The notes beneath the pieces were generated by a model, which saw only the letters and a program-made list of their open reading frames with translations, was not told where the DNA came from and made no database searches. Shown piece by piece: positions 41,283 through 51,082 of a stretch of DNA of 64,000 nucleotides. Location of the stretch: the NCBI GenBank assembly GCA_910583935.1, contig CAJTZM010000006.1, positions 1 to 64,000 of the forward strand, given 5' to 3'. How positions within the stretch are numbered: position 1 is the stretch's first letter; each line of letters begins with the position of its first letter. The DNA is from an uncultured Oscillospiraceae bacterium. GTDB taxonomy: Bacteria > Bacillota > Clostridia > Oscillospirales > Ruminococcaceae. The translations under genes and the position numbers were made by a program.

Positions 41283-44200
41283 TTATCGGCGGCCATCTTC
41301 TTTTACCGGGCCGTTCATCAAATAAAGCGCTGTGCGCATGGTATGGATTGGCTCTTCCTTCTCTGCCACCCGCACCGCCACATAAGGCTTAGCGCCCGCG
41401 CCGATGGAAACCCGGCTGCGAAGGGCCGCCGACACCCGGCTGGCCCGCTCAAAGTCAAAGACCGACGGGTAAAACACAATCATGTCGTTTTTCTGGGAAA
41501 TTTCGTAAATGCCCAGGCCCGCGGCGATATTGCGCAAAAGCGCCACATCGATCAGTCCCTGCACCGCCTGGGGCGGCTCGCCGAACCGGTCGATCAGCTC
41601 ATCGGTCACATCCATGGCATCCTCCTCATTTTGGATGGAGGCGATCTTTTTATAGACGTCGATGCGCTGGGACAGGTTGTCGATATACCCTTCGGGAATA
41701 TGGGCGCCGATGCGGATATCCACCAGACACTCTTTCTGGGGCGCTGCGGCTTCACCCCGCTGCTCGCTGACCGCCTCGGACAAAAGCTTTAAGTACATCT
41801 CATATCCCACCGCTTCCATATGCCCATGCTGGCTGGTACCCAGTACATTGCCGGCGCCGCGTATCTCCAGGTCCCGCATGGCGATGCGAAAGCCCGATCC
41901 GAAGGAAGTAAACTCCCGGATGGCGGAAAGGCGCTTGGCCGCCACGTCGGTCAGCTCCCGGCCGGGGAAAAAGGTAAAGTACGCGTAAGCCCGCCGGTTA
42001 GACCGGCCCACCCGTCCGCGGATCTGGTACAGCTGGGAAAGGCCCATTTTGTCCGCCGATTCGATGATCAGCGTGTTACAGTTGGGCACGTCTACCCCGG
42101 TTTCGATAATGGTGGTACAGACCAGAATGTCGATTTCATGGTCCAGCAGCTGCCGCCAGACCTCGGAAAGCTGTTCCTCGTTCATTTTGCCGTGGGCAGT
42201 GGTAATCCGCGCTTGGGGCAGCAGCTGGCCCAAGCGGTACGCACAGGAATCAATGGACTCCACCCGGTTATGCAGGTAGAACACCTGACCGCCCCGGCGC
42301 AGCTCCCGGTTGATCGCCTCCGCCAAAATCCCCCAGTTATGCTCGATCACATAGGTTTGAACCGGATGCCGGTCCATAGGCGCCTCCTCGATGGTAGACA
42401 TATCCCGGATGCCGGACATGGCCATATTTAAGGTCCGGGGGATCGGCGTCGCCGACAGGGTCAGCACATCCACCGATTCGCGCATTTCCTTGAATTTCTC
42501 CTTATGAGCCACCCCGAACCGCTGCTCCTCGTCGATGATGCAAAGGCCCAGATCCTTAAACTGGACGTCCTTTTGCAAAAGGCGGTGGGTGCCGATGATG
42601 ATATCCACCTCGCCCCGGCGCAGCTTTTTGATAATCTGCTCCTGCTGTTTGGGACTGCGAAAGCGGGACAGCAGCTCTACGCTGACCGGGAAGCCCTGCA
42701 TCCGCTCCAAAAAGGTCTGGTAATGTTGCCAGGCCAGGATGGTGGTGGGGACCAGCACCGCGCACTGCTTGCCGTCCATCACGCATTTAAACGCCGCACG
42801 GATAGCCACCTCGGTTTTGCCAAAGCCCACGTCGCCGCACAGCAGCCGGTCCATCGGCCGGGGAGATTCCATATCCTCCTTGATTTCGGCGATACAGCGC
42901 AGCTGGTCATCGGTTTCCTCGTAGGGGAAGCGCTCCTCAAAATCCCGCTGCCATTCGGTATCCTCTGAAAAGGCGAAGCCTTTAGCCTGCATTCGGGCGG
43001 CATAGAGCTTAATCAGCTCCTGGGCCATTTCAGCCACCGCTTTTTTCACCCGCTGGCGGGTCTTCTGCCACTCCACCGAATTGAGCTTATTGAGCTTGAC
43101 CGCCTTATCCTCTTTAGGCCCGATGTATTTGCTCACCAAGTCCAGCTGGGTGACCGGAACGAACAACGCGTCGGTCCCGGCGTAGCGGATTTTGATATAA
43201 TCCTTGGTCACGCCGTGGATTTCCCGCTTGACCACCCCCTCGAACACGCCGATGCCGTGGGAGGCATGGACCACATAATCCCCAAAGGTCAAATCAGATA
43301 GGGAGCGGATCTGTTCCCCGGGCTTTTTGGACTTTTTTCGCTTCACCGTTCGGGCGGCGGCCTTTCCATGGGTGATCAGGGCAAATTTCTGCTCCGGCAG
43401 CTCCATGCCGCTGGACAAGGAACCGGCTAAAACACATACCCGGCCGGGGGACCAGTCCTTTTCTCCGGCGGACACAGGGATTTTTTGGGCGGTCAGATCC
43501 TCCCGCAGGGCGGCAGCGGCCTTTTCGGTTCCGGCAAGAACCGCTACCCGGTAATCCCGGCGCAAAAAGCTCTCCAGATCCTCCTCTAAAAGCTTCAGAT
43601 CACCACCCCAGGCGGACAGCGCCACCGCGTGAACGGAAATCAGCTGGCTGAGCCGCACCTCCGGCAAGGAGCGGGTGAAGTTTTCTAAAATAGCGCAGGG
43701 GCGGCCGTCCATTGCCGCCAACACCTGCGGGAATTCCATGGCAAAGGTATCGCACCCCTTAAAGAGGATCCCCTCCTGCAAAAGCTGTGACACATCCTCG
43801 TAATGCTGCCACATGGCGGTTTTAGACGACTCCTTGACCGAAACCATTTCGCAGAAGATCAGCCCGGCATTTGGCAGATAGTCTAGCAAGGTCGCGGGCT
43901 TTGGATAAACAAGCGGCAGAAATTTGTCGATGTTGTTTAAGGACCTGCCCGCCTCCAGCTTTTCCATGTCGGACAAAAGGAGCTCCTTTGCCTTGACCCC
44001 CTGCTTGCCTCGCAGCCCGTCGTAGGCCTTGCCGATTTTTTTGAGCAGCCATCCGTTGTCCGGGTAAAGCACCTCCCGGGCCGGGGTGACAGCAGCTTCC
44101 TTAACCGTATCGATCCGGCGCTGGGAATCCAGGTCGAAGGCGCTGATGGTATCGATCTCGTCCCCCCAGAATTCCAGTCGGTAGGGAGTCGGCGCATGGG

Positions 44201-44744
44201 GTGGGTAAAAATCCAGAATGCCGCCCCGCTGGGAAAATTGGCAGACACCGTCTACCTGGTCCCGCCGCTCATAGCCGGCGTGCAGCAGCCGGGCGCACAA
44301 ATCCTCGATGGAATGGGTCTGGCCAGGGCGCAGCGTGAGGATGTTTTTTTGCAGAACCTGCGGCGGGAGGGTATACTGCAAAAGCGCCTCAATGCTGCAA
44401 ACCACCATGGAAATGCGGCTCTGAACCAGCCCGTCCAGCACCTTTAAGCGGGCAAACTCGTATTCACGGCTGGCGCCCTCCACATCCCGGAAAACCCATT
44501 CCCGGGCGGGATACAAAAAGGCCCTCTCCTCTTTGAGAAAGGCGTTGATATCCTCGCACAGGCGGGTGGCCGCCGCCTCGTCCGGCGTGACGACCAGAAA
44601 TGGCCCGGTTTCGGACAGGGCCGCCGCCACCGCCGCCTTATGAATATGGCTTAAGCCGGTCATCTGGGCGGGCCAGCCCCGTTTGGCCATAGCCGACAGC
44701 AACATCCGGTATTGGGGCGCGGATGAAATCACCTCCAGCAGCAT
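41283..44744 (-). CDS. mfd: Transcription-repair coupling factor
   Basis: The 1153-residue ATPase releases stalled RNA polymerase and recruits nucleotide-excision repair. In order it has the UvrB-like N-terminus, the RNA-polymerase-interacting CarD-like domain ('GDYVVHASHGIGVFEGVVKREI', 'KSDYIKIRYAGTDALFVPV'-like), and a RecG-type helicase core with 'LLCGDVGFGKTEVAIRAAF', 'DEEQRFG', 'LTLSATPIPRTL' and 'GRVGRSNRRAYAYF'. The C-terminal TRCF domain is present. The ATG at 44742-44744 follows GGAAGGGAG. It is last in the glmU-prs-pth-mfd run. Confidence 0.97.
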   Translation of the reverse strand: MLLEVISSAPQYRMLLSAMAKRGWPAQMTGLSHIHKAAVAAALSETGPFLVVTPDEAAATRLCEDINAFLKEERAFLYPAREWVFRDVEGASREYEFARLKVLDGLVQSRISMVVCSIEALLQYTLPPQVLQKNILTLRPGQTHSIEDLCARLLHAGYERRDQVDGVCQFSQRGGILDFYPPHAPTPYRLEFWGDEIDTISAFDLDSQRRIDTVKEAAVTPAREVLYPDNGWLLKKIGKAYDGLRGKQGVKAKELLLSDMEKLEAGRSLNNIDKFLPLVYPKPATLLDYLPNAGLIFCEMVSVKESSKTAMWQHYEDVSQLLQEGILFKGCDTFAMEFPQVLAAMDGRPCAILENFTRSLPEVRLSQLISVHAVALSAWGGDLKLLEEDLESFLRRDYRVAVLAGTEKAAAALREDLTAQKIPVSAGEKDWSPGRVCVLAGSLSSGMELPEQKFALITHGKAAARTVKRKKSKKPGEQIRSLSDLTFGDYVVHASHGIGVFEGVVKREIHGVTKDYIKIRYAGTDALFVPVTQLDLVSKYIGPKEDKAVKLNKLNSVEWQKTRQRVKKAVAEMAQELIKLYAARMQAKGFAFSEDTEWQRDFEERFPYEETDDQLRCIAEIKEDMESPRPMDRLLCGDVGFGKTEVAIRAAFKCVMDGKQCAVLVPTTILAWQHYQTFLERMQGFPVSVELLSRFRSPKQQEQIIKKLRRGEVDIIIGTHRLLQKDVQFKDLGLCIIDEEQRFGVAHKEKFKEMRESVDVLTLSATPIPRTLNMAMSGIRDMSTIEEAPMDRHPVQTYVIEHNWGILAEAINRELRRGGQVFYLHNRVESIDSCAYRLGQLLPQARITTAHGKMNEEQLSEVWRQLLDHEIDILVCTTIIETGVDVPNCNTLIIESADKMGLSQLYQIRGRVGRSNRRAYAYFTFFPGRELTDVAAKRLSAIREFTSFGSGFRIAMRDLEIRGAGNVLGTSQHGHMEAVGYEMYLKLLSEAVSEQRGEAAAPQKECLVDIRIGAHIPEGYIDNLSQRIDVYKKIASIQNEEDAMDVTDELIDRFGEPPQAVQGLIDVALLRNIAAGLGIYEISQKNDMIVFYPSVFDFERASRVSAALRSRVSIGAGAKPYVAVRVAEKEEPIHTMRTALYLMNGPVKEDGRR

Positions 44745-44811
44745 CGTTTTTCTCTCCCTTCCATATTGCAAAATCCGGCTGGGCCTGCCGGTGAATCAGC
44801 AAAGGCGGCCG

Positions 44812-45423
44812 CTATTTTCCATTATATACGTTCATGGCCTCGTCCATTCGGCCGGAAAGGATCAACCCGGCCATATCCGCCGCATGGTCCAAAACGCCGT
44901 CTAAGGCCTTCCGCTCGTCGGCAGAAAAGCGGCTGAGCACCCATTTGGCCAGATCGTAATCGGGATGCGGCTTGGCCCCCACCCCGATTTTCACCCGGGG
45001 AAACTGGTCGGACCCGGTGAGGTAGATGATATTCTTAATCCCGTTATGGCCGCCGTCGCTGCCCTTGCGGCGGATGCGGACATGGCCGGGCTCCAGCGAA
45101 ATGTCATCCATGAACACCAGCGTCCGCTCCATGGGGATTTTGTAAAAGGAGGCCGCCTCCTGCACCGCCTGGCCGGACAGGTTCATAAAGGTGGAGGGCT
45201 TTAACAAAAGCACCCGGCGGCCCACCAAGGTCCCTTCGGCACACAAGGCTTTGAACTTCAGCCGGTCGATTTTAACACCCATCTCCTCGGCGATGTGGTC
45301 CACCGCCATAAAGCCGGCGTTGTGCCGGGTATTTTCGTATTCCCGGCCGGGATTGCCCAGCCCGACGATCAGAAAATCCACCGGGCCACCGGGCCGTTCT
45401 ATTTTGTGAAAAATATGGAACAT
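44812..45423 (-). CDS. pth: Peptidyl-tRNA hydrolase
   Basis: The 203-residue enzyme frees tRNA from stalled peptidyl-tRNA. Motifs are 'LIVGLGNPGREYENTRHNAGFMAVDHIAEE' with the catalytic His, 'LLLKPSTFMNLSGQAVQEAASFYKI', 'VFMDDISLEPGHVRIRRKGSDGGHNGIKNII' and 'KIGVGAKPHPDYDLAKWVL'. The ATG at 45421-45423 follows AAGGAGG; the ~15-residue N-terminal extension before the fold is usual in related Clostridia. It sits between prs and mfd, as in many Firmicutes. Confidence 0.97.
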   Translation of the reverse strand: MFHIFHKIERPGGPVDFLIVGLGNPGREYENTRHNAGFMAVDHIAEEMGVKIDRLKFKALCAEGTLVGRRVLLLKPSTFMNLSGQAVQEAASFYKIPMERTLVFMDDISLEPGHVRIRRKGSDGGHNGIKNIIYLTGSDQFPRVKIGVGAKPHPDYDLAKWVLSRFSADERKALDGVLDHAADMAGLILSGRMDEAMNVYNGK

Positions 45424-45570
45424 GGCTCCTCCTTCGCCGGACCTCTCCGGCTTTTTAAGGGACAGACAAGTAAGGCGGGATATTGCTTCTACCCCGCCTT
45501 GCAGATGATAAAGGATAACGGCCGCGCGGCCCTTGCGCCATACGAGCAGCCGAAAACCGACGTTTTTGTC

Positions 45571-46527
45571 TTAGACGAACAAAGGGGAGACCGGTTTGTC
45601 CGCGTAAATGCGCTCGATGGCTTCGGCGAATACCGGACCCACTGGCACCATGGTGATTTTGGAAAGCTTTTTCTCAGGCGGCAGTGCGATGGTGTCCAAA
45701 AGCACCAGCTCCTTGATAACGCTTTGGTCAATGCGCTCAATGGCCGGGCCGGACAGCACCCCATGGGTGGCGCAGGCGTACACCGCGGTGGCGCCGCCGA
45801 TTTCAATAATCGCTTTCGCGCCGTTGCACAGTGTGCCGGCGGTATCCACCAGGTCATCGACGATGATCGCCCGTTTGCCCTGGACGCTGCCGATGATGTT
45901 CATCACCTCAGAGACATTGGCCTTAGGGCGGCGCTTATCAATGATCGCCAGCGGCGCGTTCATGCGCTCAGCAAACTTTCTTGCACGGGTAACGGAGCCT
46001 AAGTCCGGAGAAACTACGACTACGTCCTCCTGGTCCTTAAACCGCTCTTCAAAATACGGGGCGAGAATCGGCACCCCCAGAAGATGGTCCACCGGGATGC
46101 TGAAAAAGCCCTGAATCTGCGCCGCATGCAGGTCCATAGTCAACACCCGGTCAGCGCCGGCGGTGGTAATTAAATCAGCCACCAGCTTAGCGGAAATCGG
46201 GTCCCGGGCCTTGGCCTTACGGTCCTGCCGGGCATAGCCCAGATAGGGGATCACCGCTGTAATCCGGCCGGCCGAGGCGCGCTTAAACGCGTCTATCATA
46301 ATCAAAAGCTCCATCAAGCTGTCGTTGACCGGCGTACTGATTGACTGGACCACAAACACATCGGAGCCGCGGACCGACTCATGGATGGAAACGGAAATCT
46401 CACCATCGGAAAAATGGGAAACATCGCACTTGCCCATGGGCAGGCCCAGTACCTTGGCAATGTGCTCCGCCACTGCGGGATTGGCGTTGGCAGAGAAAAT
46501 TTTAATGTCCTTGCCGTGAAGATTCAT
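45571..46527 (-). CDS. prs: Ribose-phosphate pyrophosphokinase
   Basis: The 318-residue class I PRPP synthase has 'DGEISVSIHESVRGSDVFVVQS', 'PYLGYARQDRKAKARDPISAKLVADLITTAGADRVLTMDLHAAQIQGFF', 'VVVSPDLGSVTRARKFAE', and the ribose-phosphate loop 'AIIVDDLVDTAGTL'. The ATG at 46525-46527 follows GGGAG by 9 bases; the extra open frame upstream is not supported. It supplies PRPP to nucleotide, His and Trp synthesis and to the phosphoribosyltransferase near 4.4 kb. Confidence 0.97.
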   Translation of the reverse strand: MNLHGKDIKIFSANANPAVAEHIAKVLGLPMGKCDVSHFSDGEISVSIHESVRGSDVFVVQSISTPVNDSLMELLIMIDAFKRASAGRITAVIPYLGYARQDRKAKARDPISAKLVADLITTAGADRVLTMDLHAAQIQGFFSIPVDHLLGVPILAPYFEERFKDQEDVVVVSPDLGSVTRARKFAERMNAPLAIIDKRRPKANVSEVMNIIGSVQGKRAIIVDDLVDTAGTLCNGAKAIIEIGGATAVYACATHGVLSGPAIERIDQSVIKELVLLDTIALPPEKKLSKITMVPVGPVFAEAIERIYADKPVSPLFV

Positions 46528-46603
46528 GTTTTTAACTCCCTTTTCATAGTGTCCTGTTTGGCGTTTGTATACTCCACCGTCCCCCAAAGACGGCAAAAGA
46601 CGA

Positions 46604-47992
46604 TTATTTTTTGCGCGGACCCAGCCGCAGCCGCCGGGCCTTGGCCCAGCCGGGCTTTACGATCTGCCTGGCCCGAGCGATGGCCAAGGCGTCCTCCGGG
46701 ACCGGGTCCGTAATGGTGGACCCGGCGGCGATATAGCTGCCGGAGCCGATGGTCACCGGGGCGATCAGGTTGCTGTTGCAGCCGATAAAGCAGTCGTCTC
46801 CGATGACGGTGCGGTATTTGTCGTGCCCGTCGAAATTAACGGTCACCGTACCGCAGCCGAAGTTGACGTTTTTGCCCACGTCGCTGTCCCCTACATAGGT
46901 CAGGTGGGCCACGGCGGTATTCTCACCTACCACCGCGTTTTTTACCTCTACAAAGTTGCCGATCTTTACCCCGGCCATCAGGTGGCTGCCCGGCCGCACA
47001 TGGGTAAAGGGACCGATTTTGATCCGCTCCTCCAGCCGGGACTGTTCGATCTGGCAGGCGTTGACATGGCATCCGTCGCCTACAAAGCTATCCTCAATCA
47101 CCGTATGGGGGCCGATGACGCAGTTTTTTCCGATAACGGTTTTCCCCTTTAAAATCGTACCCGGCAGAATGACTGTGTCCTGCCCAATCTGTACCCCCGG
47201 CTGGATGATCACACCGTCATCGCAGACGATCTCCACCCCGGCGGCCATCTGACGCTCCAGCTCGGCCTGGCGGGCCAGCTGGTTAAGGTGCAGAAGCCCC
47301 TTGCGGTCGTTAGCGCCCATGGCAATCCGGCTATTGGGCGCCTCGTAGCCGCAGACCCGCCGGCCCTGGGCGGCGGCGATGCCGACAACGTCGGTCAAAT
47401 AATATTCCCCCTGGGCGTTATTGGGACGAAGTTCTTCCAGCGCATGCAGCAGAAAATCCACCGAAAACCAGTAGGTTCCGGCATTGATCTCACGGATTTT
47501 CTGCGTCCCGGCGTCCGCATCGGCCTGCTCTACAATCCGCGCCACATCGCCCCGCTCATTCCGCACAATGCGCCCATATCCGGTAGGATCCGGCAGGCTG
47601 GCAGTGAGAAGGGTGACCGCCGCGCCGGATTCCTTGTGAAGCCTGTAAGCGCCGCAAAGGGTCTCGGCGTCGACAAACGGCGCGTCGCCGTACAAAACGG
47701 CGCAGTCCCCGCCCCGGCGGCTTTGCAGAAAGTCTTTCGCCTGCATCACCGCATGGCCGGTGCCCAGACGCTCCTTCTGCTCCACCCAGGAAAAATCCGG
47801 GACCGCCGCCCGCACCTGGTCCGCGCCGGCGCCCAGCACCGCACACACATCCTCAATGCCGCACTGGGCCAGCGTGTCGGCAATCCAGCCGATCATGGGG
47901 CGAAACAGCACCTCGCACAAAACCTTCGGACGGGCCGAACGCATTCTTTTTCCGTCTCCTGCGGCCAAAACAACCGCACACAGCTTTTCCAA
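46604..47992 (-). CDS. glmU: Bifunctional UDP-GlcNAc pyrophosphorylase / GlcN-1-P acetyltransferase
   Basis: The 462-residue protein makes UDP-GlcNAc for the cell wall. The N-terminal nucleotidyltransferase shows 'CAVVLAAGDGKRMRSARPKVL' and 'GTGHAVMQA', and the C-terminal left-handed beta helix carries hexapeptide repeats and 'LTYVGDSDVGKNVNFGCGTVTVNFDGHDKYRTVIGDDCFIGCNSNLIAPV' with the acetyl-CoA site. The start is a TTG after AGGTGG. It leads the glmU-prs-pth-mfd operon. Its final ~20 residues are arginine-rich. Confidence 0.97.
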   Translation of the reverse strand: MEKLCAVVLAAGDGKRMRSARPKVLCEVLFRPMIGWIADTLAQCGIEDVCAVLGAGADQVRAAVPDFSWVEQKERLGTGHAVMQAKDFLQSRRGGDCAVLYGDAPFVDAETLCGAYRLHKESGAAVTLLTASLPDPTGYGRIVRNERGDVARIVEQADADAGTQKIREINAGTYWFSVDFLLHALEELRPNNAQGEYYLTDVVGIAAAQGRRVCGYEAPNSRIAMGANDRKGLLHLNQLARQAELERQMAAGVEIVCDDGVIIQPGVQIGQDTVILPGTILKGKTVIGKNCVIGPHTVIEDSFVGDGCHVNACQIEQSRLEERIKIGPFTHVRPGSHLMAGVKIGNFVEVKNAVVGENTAVAHLTYVGDSDVGKNVNFGCGTVTVNFDGHDKYRTVIGDDCFIGCNSNLIAPVTIGSGSYIAAGSTITDPVPEDALAIARARQIVKPGWAKARRLRLGPRKK

Positions 47993-48176
47993 GCGTTTTC
48001 CACCTGCCTCTCTCGCAAAATCCCTGTTCTATATTTATACGCATTTCTTTCCGATTCTATTATCGCAATTTTCCCGCCTGTTTTCAAGTCAAATAGCCCA
48101 ACTTTTCACCGGACAATCCCAAATTCGTATAATTGTAAAAAAAAATGTGAAATATATAGAAAATCCTAGAATTCTT

Positions 48177-48185
48177 TGCTATAAT
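48177..48185 (+). promoter_or_regulatory. Extended -10 promoter of ppdK
   Basis: TGCTATAAT (TGN plus a perfect -10) lies 109 bases before the ppdK start in an AT-rich stretch. No good -35 is visible. The 300-base divergent gap between glmU and ppdK holds no other gene. Confidence 0.65.
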
Positions 48186-48293
48186 GACTTTGTGCCTATT
48201 GCTCATTTTGAGGATGGGCTTTGGGGTTGCGCGGCTCGTACTGGGAAAAGCCACCGCGCAATAAGACGCAAATAAAATAGGAGGTTGATTCCC

Positions 48294-50924
48294 TTGAGCA
48301 AGAAGTATGTTTACCTGTTCAAAGAAGGAAATGGCTCTATGAGAGAGCTGCTCGGCGGCAAAGGTGCAAACCTGGCCGAAATGACCAACCTGGGCCTGCC
48401 GGTTCCGCAGGGCTTTACCATCACCACGGAAGCCTGCACCCAGTATTACGAGGACGGCCGCAAGATCAACGACGAGATCCAGGCGGAGATTATGGAGTAC
48501 GTCGGAAAGATGGAGGAGATCACCGGCAAGAAATTCGGCGACCGGGAAAACCCGCTGCTGGTTTCGGTTCGTTCCGGCGCCCGTGCTTCCATGCCCGGCA
48601 TGATGGATACAATCCTGAACCTGGGCCTCAACGAAGAGGTTGTAGAGGTTATGGCGAAGAAGTCCGGCAACCCCAGATGGGCTTACGACTGCTATCGCCG
48701 CTTTATCCAGATGTATTCCGACGTTGTTATGGAGGTCGGCAAAAAATACTTTGAGCAGCTCATCGACAAAATGAAAGAGGAAAAAGGCGTAACCCAGGAC
48801 GTGGAGCTCACCGCCGATGACCTCAAGGAGCTGGCCCGCCAGTTTAAAGAAGAGTACAAGACCAAAATCGGCGAGGAATTCCCCACCGACCCCAAGGAAC
48901 AGCTGATGGGCGCGATCAAAGCGGTATTCCGCTCCTGGGACAACCCCAGAGCAAATGTATACCGCCGCGACAATGACATTCCTTATTCCTGGGGTACCGC
49001 TGTCAACGTACAGATGATGGCGTTCGGCAACCTGGGCGACACCTCCGGCACCGGCGTTGCCTTCACCCGCAACCCCGCTACCGGCGAGAAAAAGCTGTTC
49101 GGTGAATTTTTGATGAACGCCCAGGGCGAGGACGTTGTAGCCGGCGTTCGCACCCCGCAGCCCATCGCACAGCTGGCCGAGGTTATGCCCGAGTGCTATG
49201 AGCAGTTTGTTAAAATCTGCGACACTCTGGAAAAGCACTATCACGACATGCAGGACATGGAGTTTACCATTGAGGACCGCCATTTGTATATGCTCCAGAC
49301 CAGAAACGGCAAGAGAACCGCTTCTGCGGCGCTGAAAATCGCCTGTGACCTGGTAGACGAGGGCATGATCAACGATGAGCAGGCTGTCTTGATGATTGAC
49401 CCCAGAACGCTGGACGCGCTGCTGCACCCGCAGTTTGACGCAGCGGCGCTGAAAAAAGCGACCCCGGTGGCCAAGGCGCTGGCCGCTTCTCCCGGCGCTG
49501 CCTGCGGCAAAATCGTCTTTACTGCTGAGGACGCCAAGGAATGGGCGGCCAAAGGCGAAAAGGTGGTTCTGGTCCGTCTGGAAACCTCTCCGGAGGACAT
49601 TGAGGGCATGAAAGCCTCCCAGGGCATTCTGACCGTCCGCGGCGGCATGACCTCTCATGCGGCGGTAGTTGCCCGCGGCATGGGTACCTGCTGTGTATCC
49701 GGCTGCTCTGACATCAACATGGATGAGGAGAACAAGAAGTTCGTTCTGGCCGGCAAAACCTATGTGGAGGGAGATTATATCTCCATCGACGGTTCTACCG
49801 GCAACATTTACGACGGCATCATCCCCACGGTAGACGCTTCCATCGGCGGCGAGTTTGGCCGCGTAATGGACTGGGCTGACAAATACCGCAGCCTGCAGGT
49901 CCGCACCAACGCCGACACCCCTGTAGACGCGAAGAAGGCCAAGAGCCTGGGCGCTGAGGGCATTGGCCTGTGCCGTACCGAGCACATGTTCTTTAACGAC
50001 GGCAGAATCGCCGCTATCCGTGAAATGATCTGCTCCGATACCGTTGAGCAGAGAAAGGCCGCGCTGGCAAAGCTGGAGCCGATGCAGCAGGGCGACTTTG
50101 AAGAGCTGTACGAGGCGATGGAGGGCTGCCCTGTAACCATCCGTTTCCTGGATCCGCCTTTGCATGAGTTCGTTCCCACCGACGAAAAGGACATTGAGGC
50201 GCTGGCGAAAACCCAGGGCAAGACCGTGGAGGAAATTAAGGCGATCATCGCTTCTCTGCATGAGTTTAACCCCATGATGGGTCATCGCGGCTGCCGTTTG
50301 GCTGTCACCTATCCGGAGATTGCCGAAATGCAGACCGAGGCTGTGATCAAAGCGGCCTTGAACGTACAGAAAAAGCACGCTGACTGGACCATCGTACCGG
50401 AGATCATGATCCCGCTGGTGGGCGAGATTAAGGAGCTGGCTTACGTCAAGAAGGTAGTCTGCGAGACTGCCGACGCCATCATTAAGGCGGCGGGCTCTGA
50501 TATGCACTATAAAGTCGGTACCATGATCGAGATTCCCAGAGCGGCCCTGACCGCCGACGAGATCGCCAAGGAGGCGGAGTTCTTCTCCTTCGGCACCAAC
50601 GACCTGACCCAGATGACCTTCGGCTTCAGCCGTGACGACGCCGGCAAGTTCTTGGGCGCGTACTACGACAAGAAGATCTACGAAAACGATCCGTTTGCCA
50701 AGCTGGATCAGACCGGCGTGGGCAAATTGGTCGAGATGGCCGCGAAGCTGGGCAAAACCACCCGTCCGGACATCAAGCTGGGCATCTGCGGCGAGCATGG
50801 CGGCGATCCGTCCTCTGTGGAATTCTGCCACAAGGCGGGCCTGACCTATGTTTCCTGCTCGCCTTTCCGTGTGCCGATTGCAAAATTGGCTGCGGCGCAG
50901 GCGGCAATCAAATTCCCCAGATAA
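48294..50924 (+). CDS. ppdK: Pyruvate, phosphate dikinase
   Basis: The 876-residue enzyme reversibly converts pyruvate, ATP and phosphate to PEP, AMP and pyrophosphate, a common glycolytic step in anaerobic Clostridia. It has the ATP-grasp domain ('LLGGKGANLAEMTNLGLPVPQGFTITTEAC'), the phosphohistidine swivel 'TVRGGMTSHAAVVARGMGTCCVSG', and the PEP domain ('GEGIGLCRTEHMF'-like, 'GHRGCRLAVTYPEI', 'GICGEHGGDPSSVEFCHKAGLTYVSCSPFRVPIAKLAAAQA'). The start is the TTG at 48294, 9 bases after AGGAGG. Codon choice is visibly biased toward highly expressed genes. Confidence 0.97.
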   Translation: MSKKYVYLFKEGNGSMRELLGGKGANLAEMTNLGLPVPQGFTITTEACTQYYEDGRKINDEIQAEIMEYVGKMEEITGKKFGDRENPLLVSVRSGARASMPGMMDTILNLGLNEEVVEVMAKKSGNPRWAYDCYRRFIQMYSDVVMEVGKKYFEQLIDKMKEEKGVTQDVELTADDLKELARQFKEEYKTKIGEEFPTDPKEQLMGAIKAVFRSWDNPRANVYRRDNDIPYSWGTAVNVQMMAFGNLGDTSGTGVAFTRNPATGEKKLFGEFLMNAQGEDVVAGVRTPQPIAQLAEVMPECYEQFVKICDTLEKHYHDMQDMEFTIEDRHLYMLQTRNGKRTASAALKIACDLVDEGMINDEQAVLMIDPRTLDALLHPQFDAAALKKATPVAKALAASPGAACGKIVFTAEDAKEWAAKGEKVVLVRLETSPEDIEGMKASQGILTVRGGMTSHAAVVARGMGTCCVSGCSDINMDEENKKFVLAGKTYVEGDYISIDGSTGNIYDGIIPTVDASIGGEFGRVMDWADKYRSLQVRTNADTPVDAKKAKSLGAEGIGLCRTEHMFFNDGRIAAIREMICSDTVEQRKAALAKLEPMQQGDFEELYEAMEGCPVTIRFLDPPLHEFVPTDEKDIEALAKTQGKTVEEIKAIIASLHEFNPMMGHRGCRLAVTYPEIAEMQTEAVIKAALNVQKKHADWTIVPEIMIPLVGEIKELAYVKKVVCETADAIIKAAGSDMHYKVGTMIEIPRAALTADEIAKEAEFFSFGTNDLTQMTFGFSRDDAGKFLGAYYDKKIYENDPFAKLDQTGVGKLVEMAAKLGKTTRPDIKLGICGEHGGDPSSVEFCHKAGLTYVSCSPFRVPIAKLAAAQAAIKFPR

Positions 50925-50942
50925 GAATCGTTTTCTCAAACA

Positions 50943-51000
50943 AAAAGGGTCCGTCGTACCGGAAAAATCGAGAGGCTTCCGGACGGCGGCCCTTTTTTTG
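50943..51000 (+). terminator. Terminator after ppdK
   Basis: AAAGGGTCCG...CCGGAA pairs with TTCCGG...CGGCCCTTT across a 12-base loop, followed by seven T. Confidence 0.85.
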
Positions 51001-51082
51001 CAAAAACGGCACAGAATTTTGCAACCGGCGAGGAAAAAAAGGAAGTTCATGGATTGAAAAGACATAAAAGGGAGGGAAACAG

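Noticed and set aside
46528..46596. 'VYKRQ' peptide just upstream of prs, reminiscent of a sequencing-adapter artefact
   Set aside because: The nucleotides do not match the Nextera transposon end; the peptide is a chance translation of a non-coding leader.
48084..51065. A 993-codon open frame antisense to ppdK
   Set aside because: It mirrors the biased codons of ppdK, has no ribosome site, and its translation has no recognisable domain.
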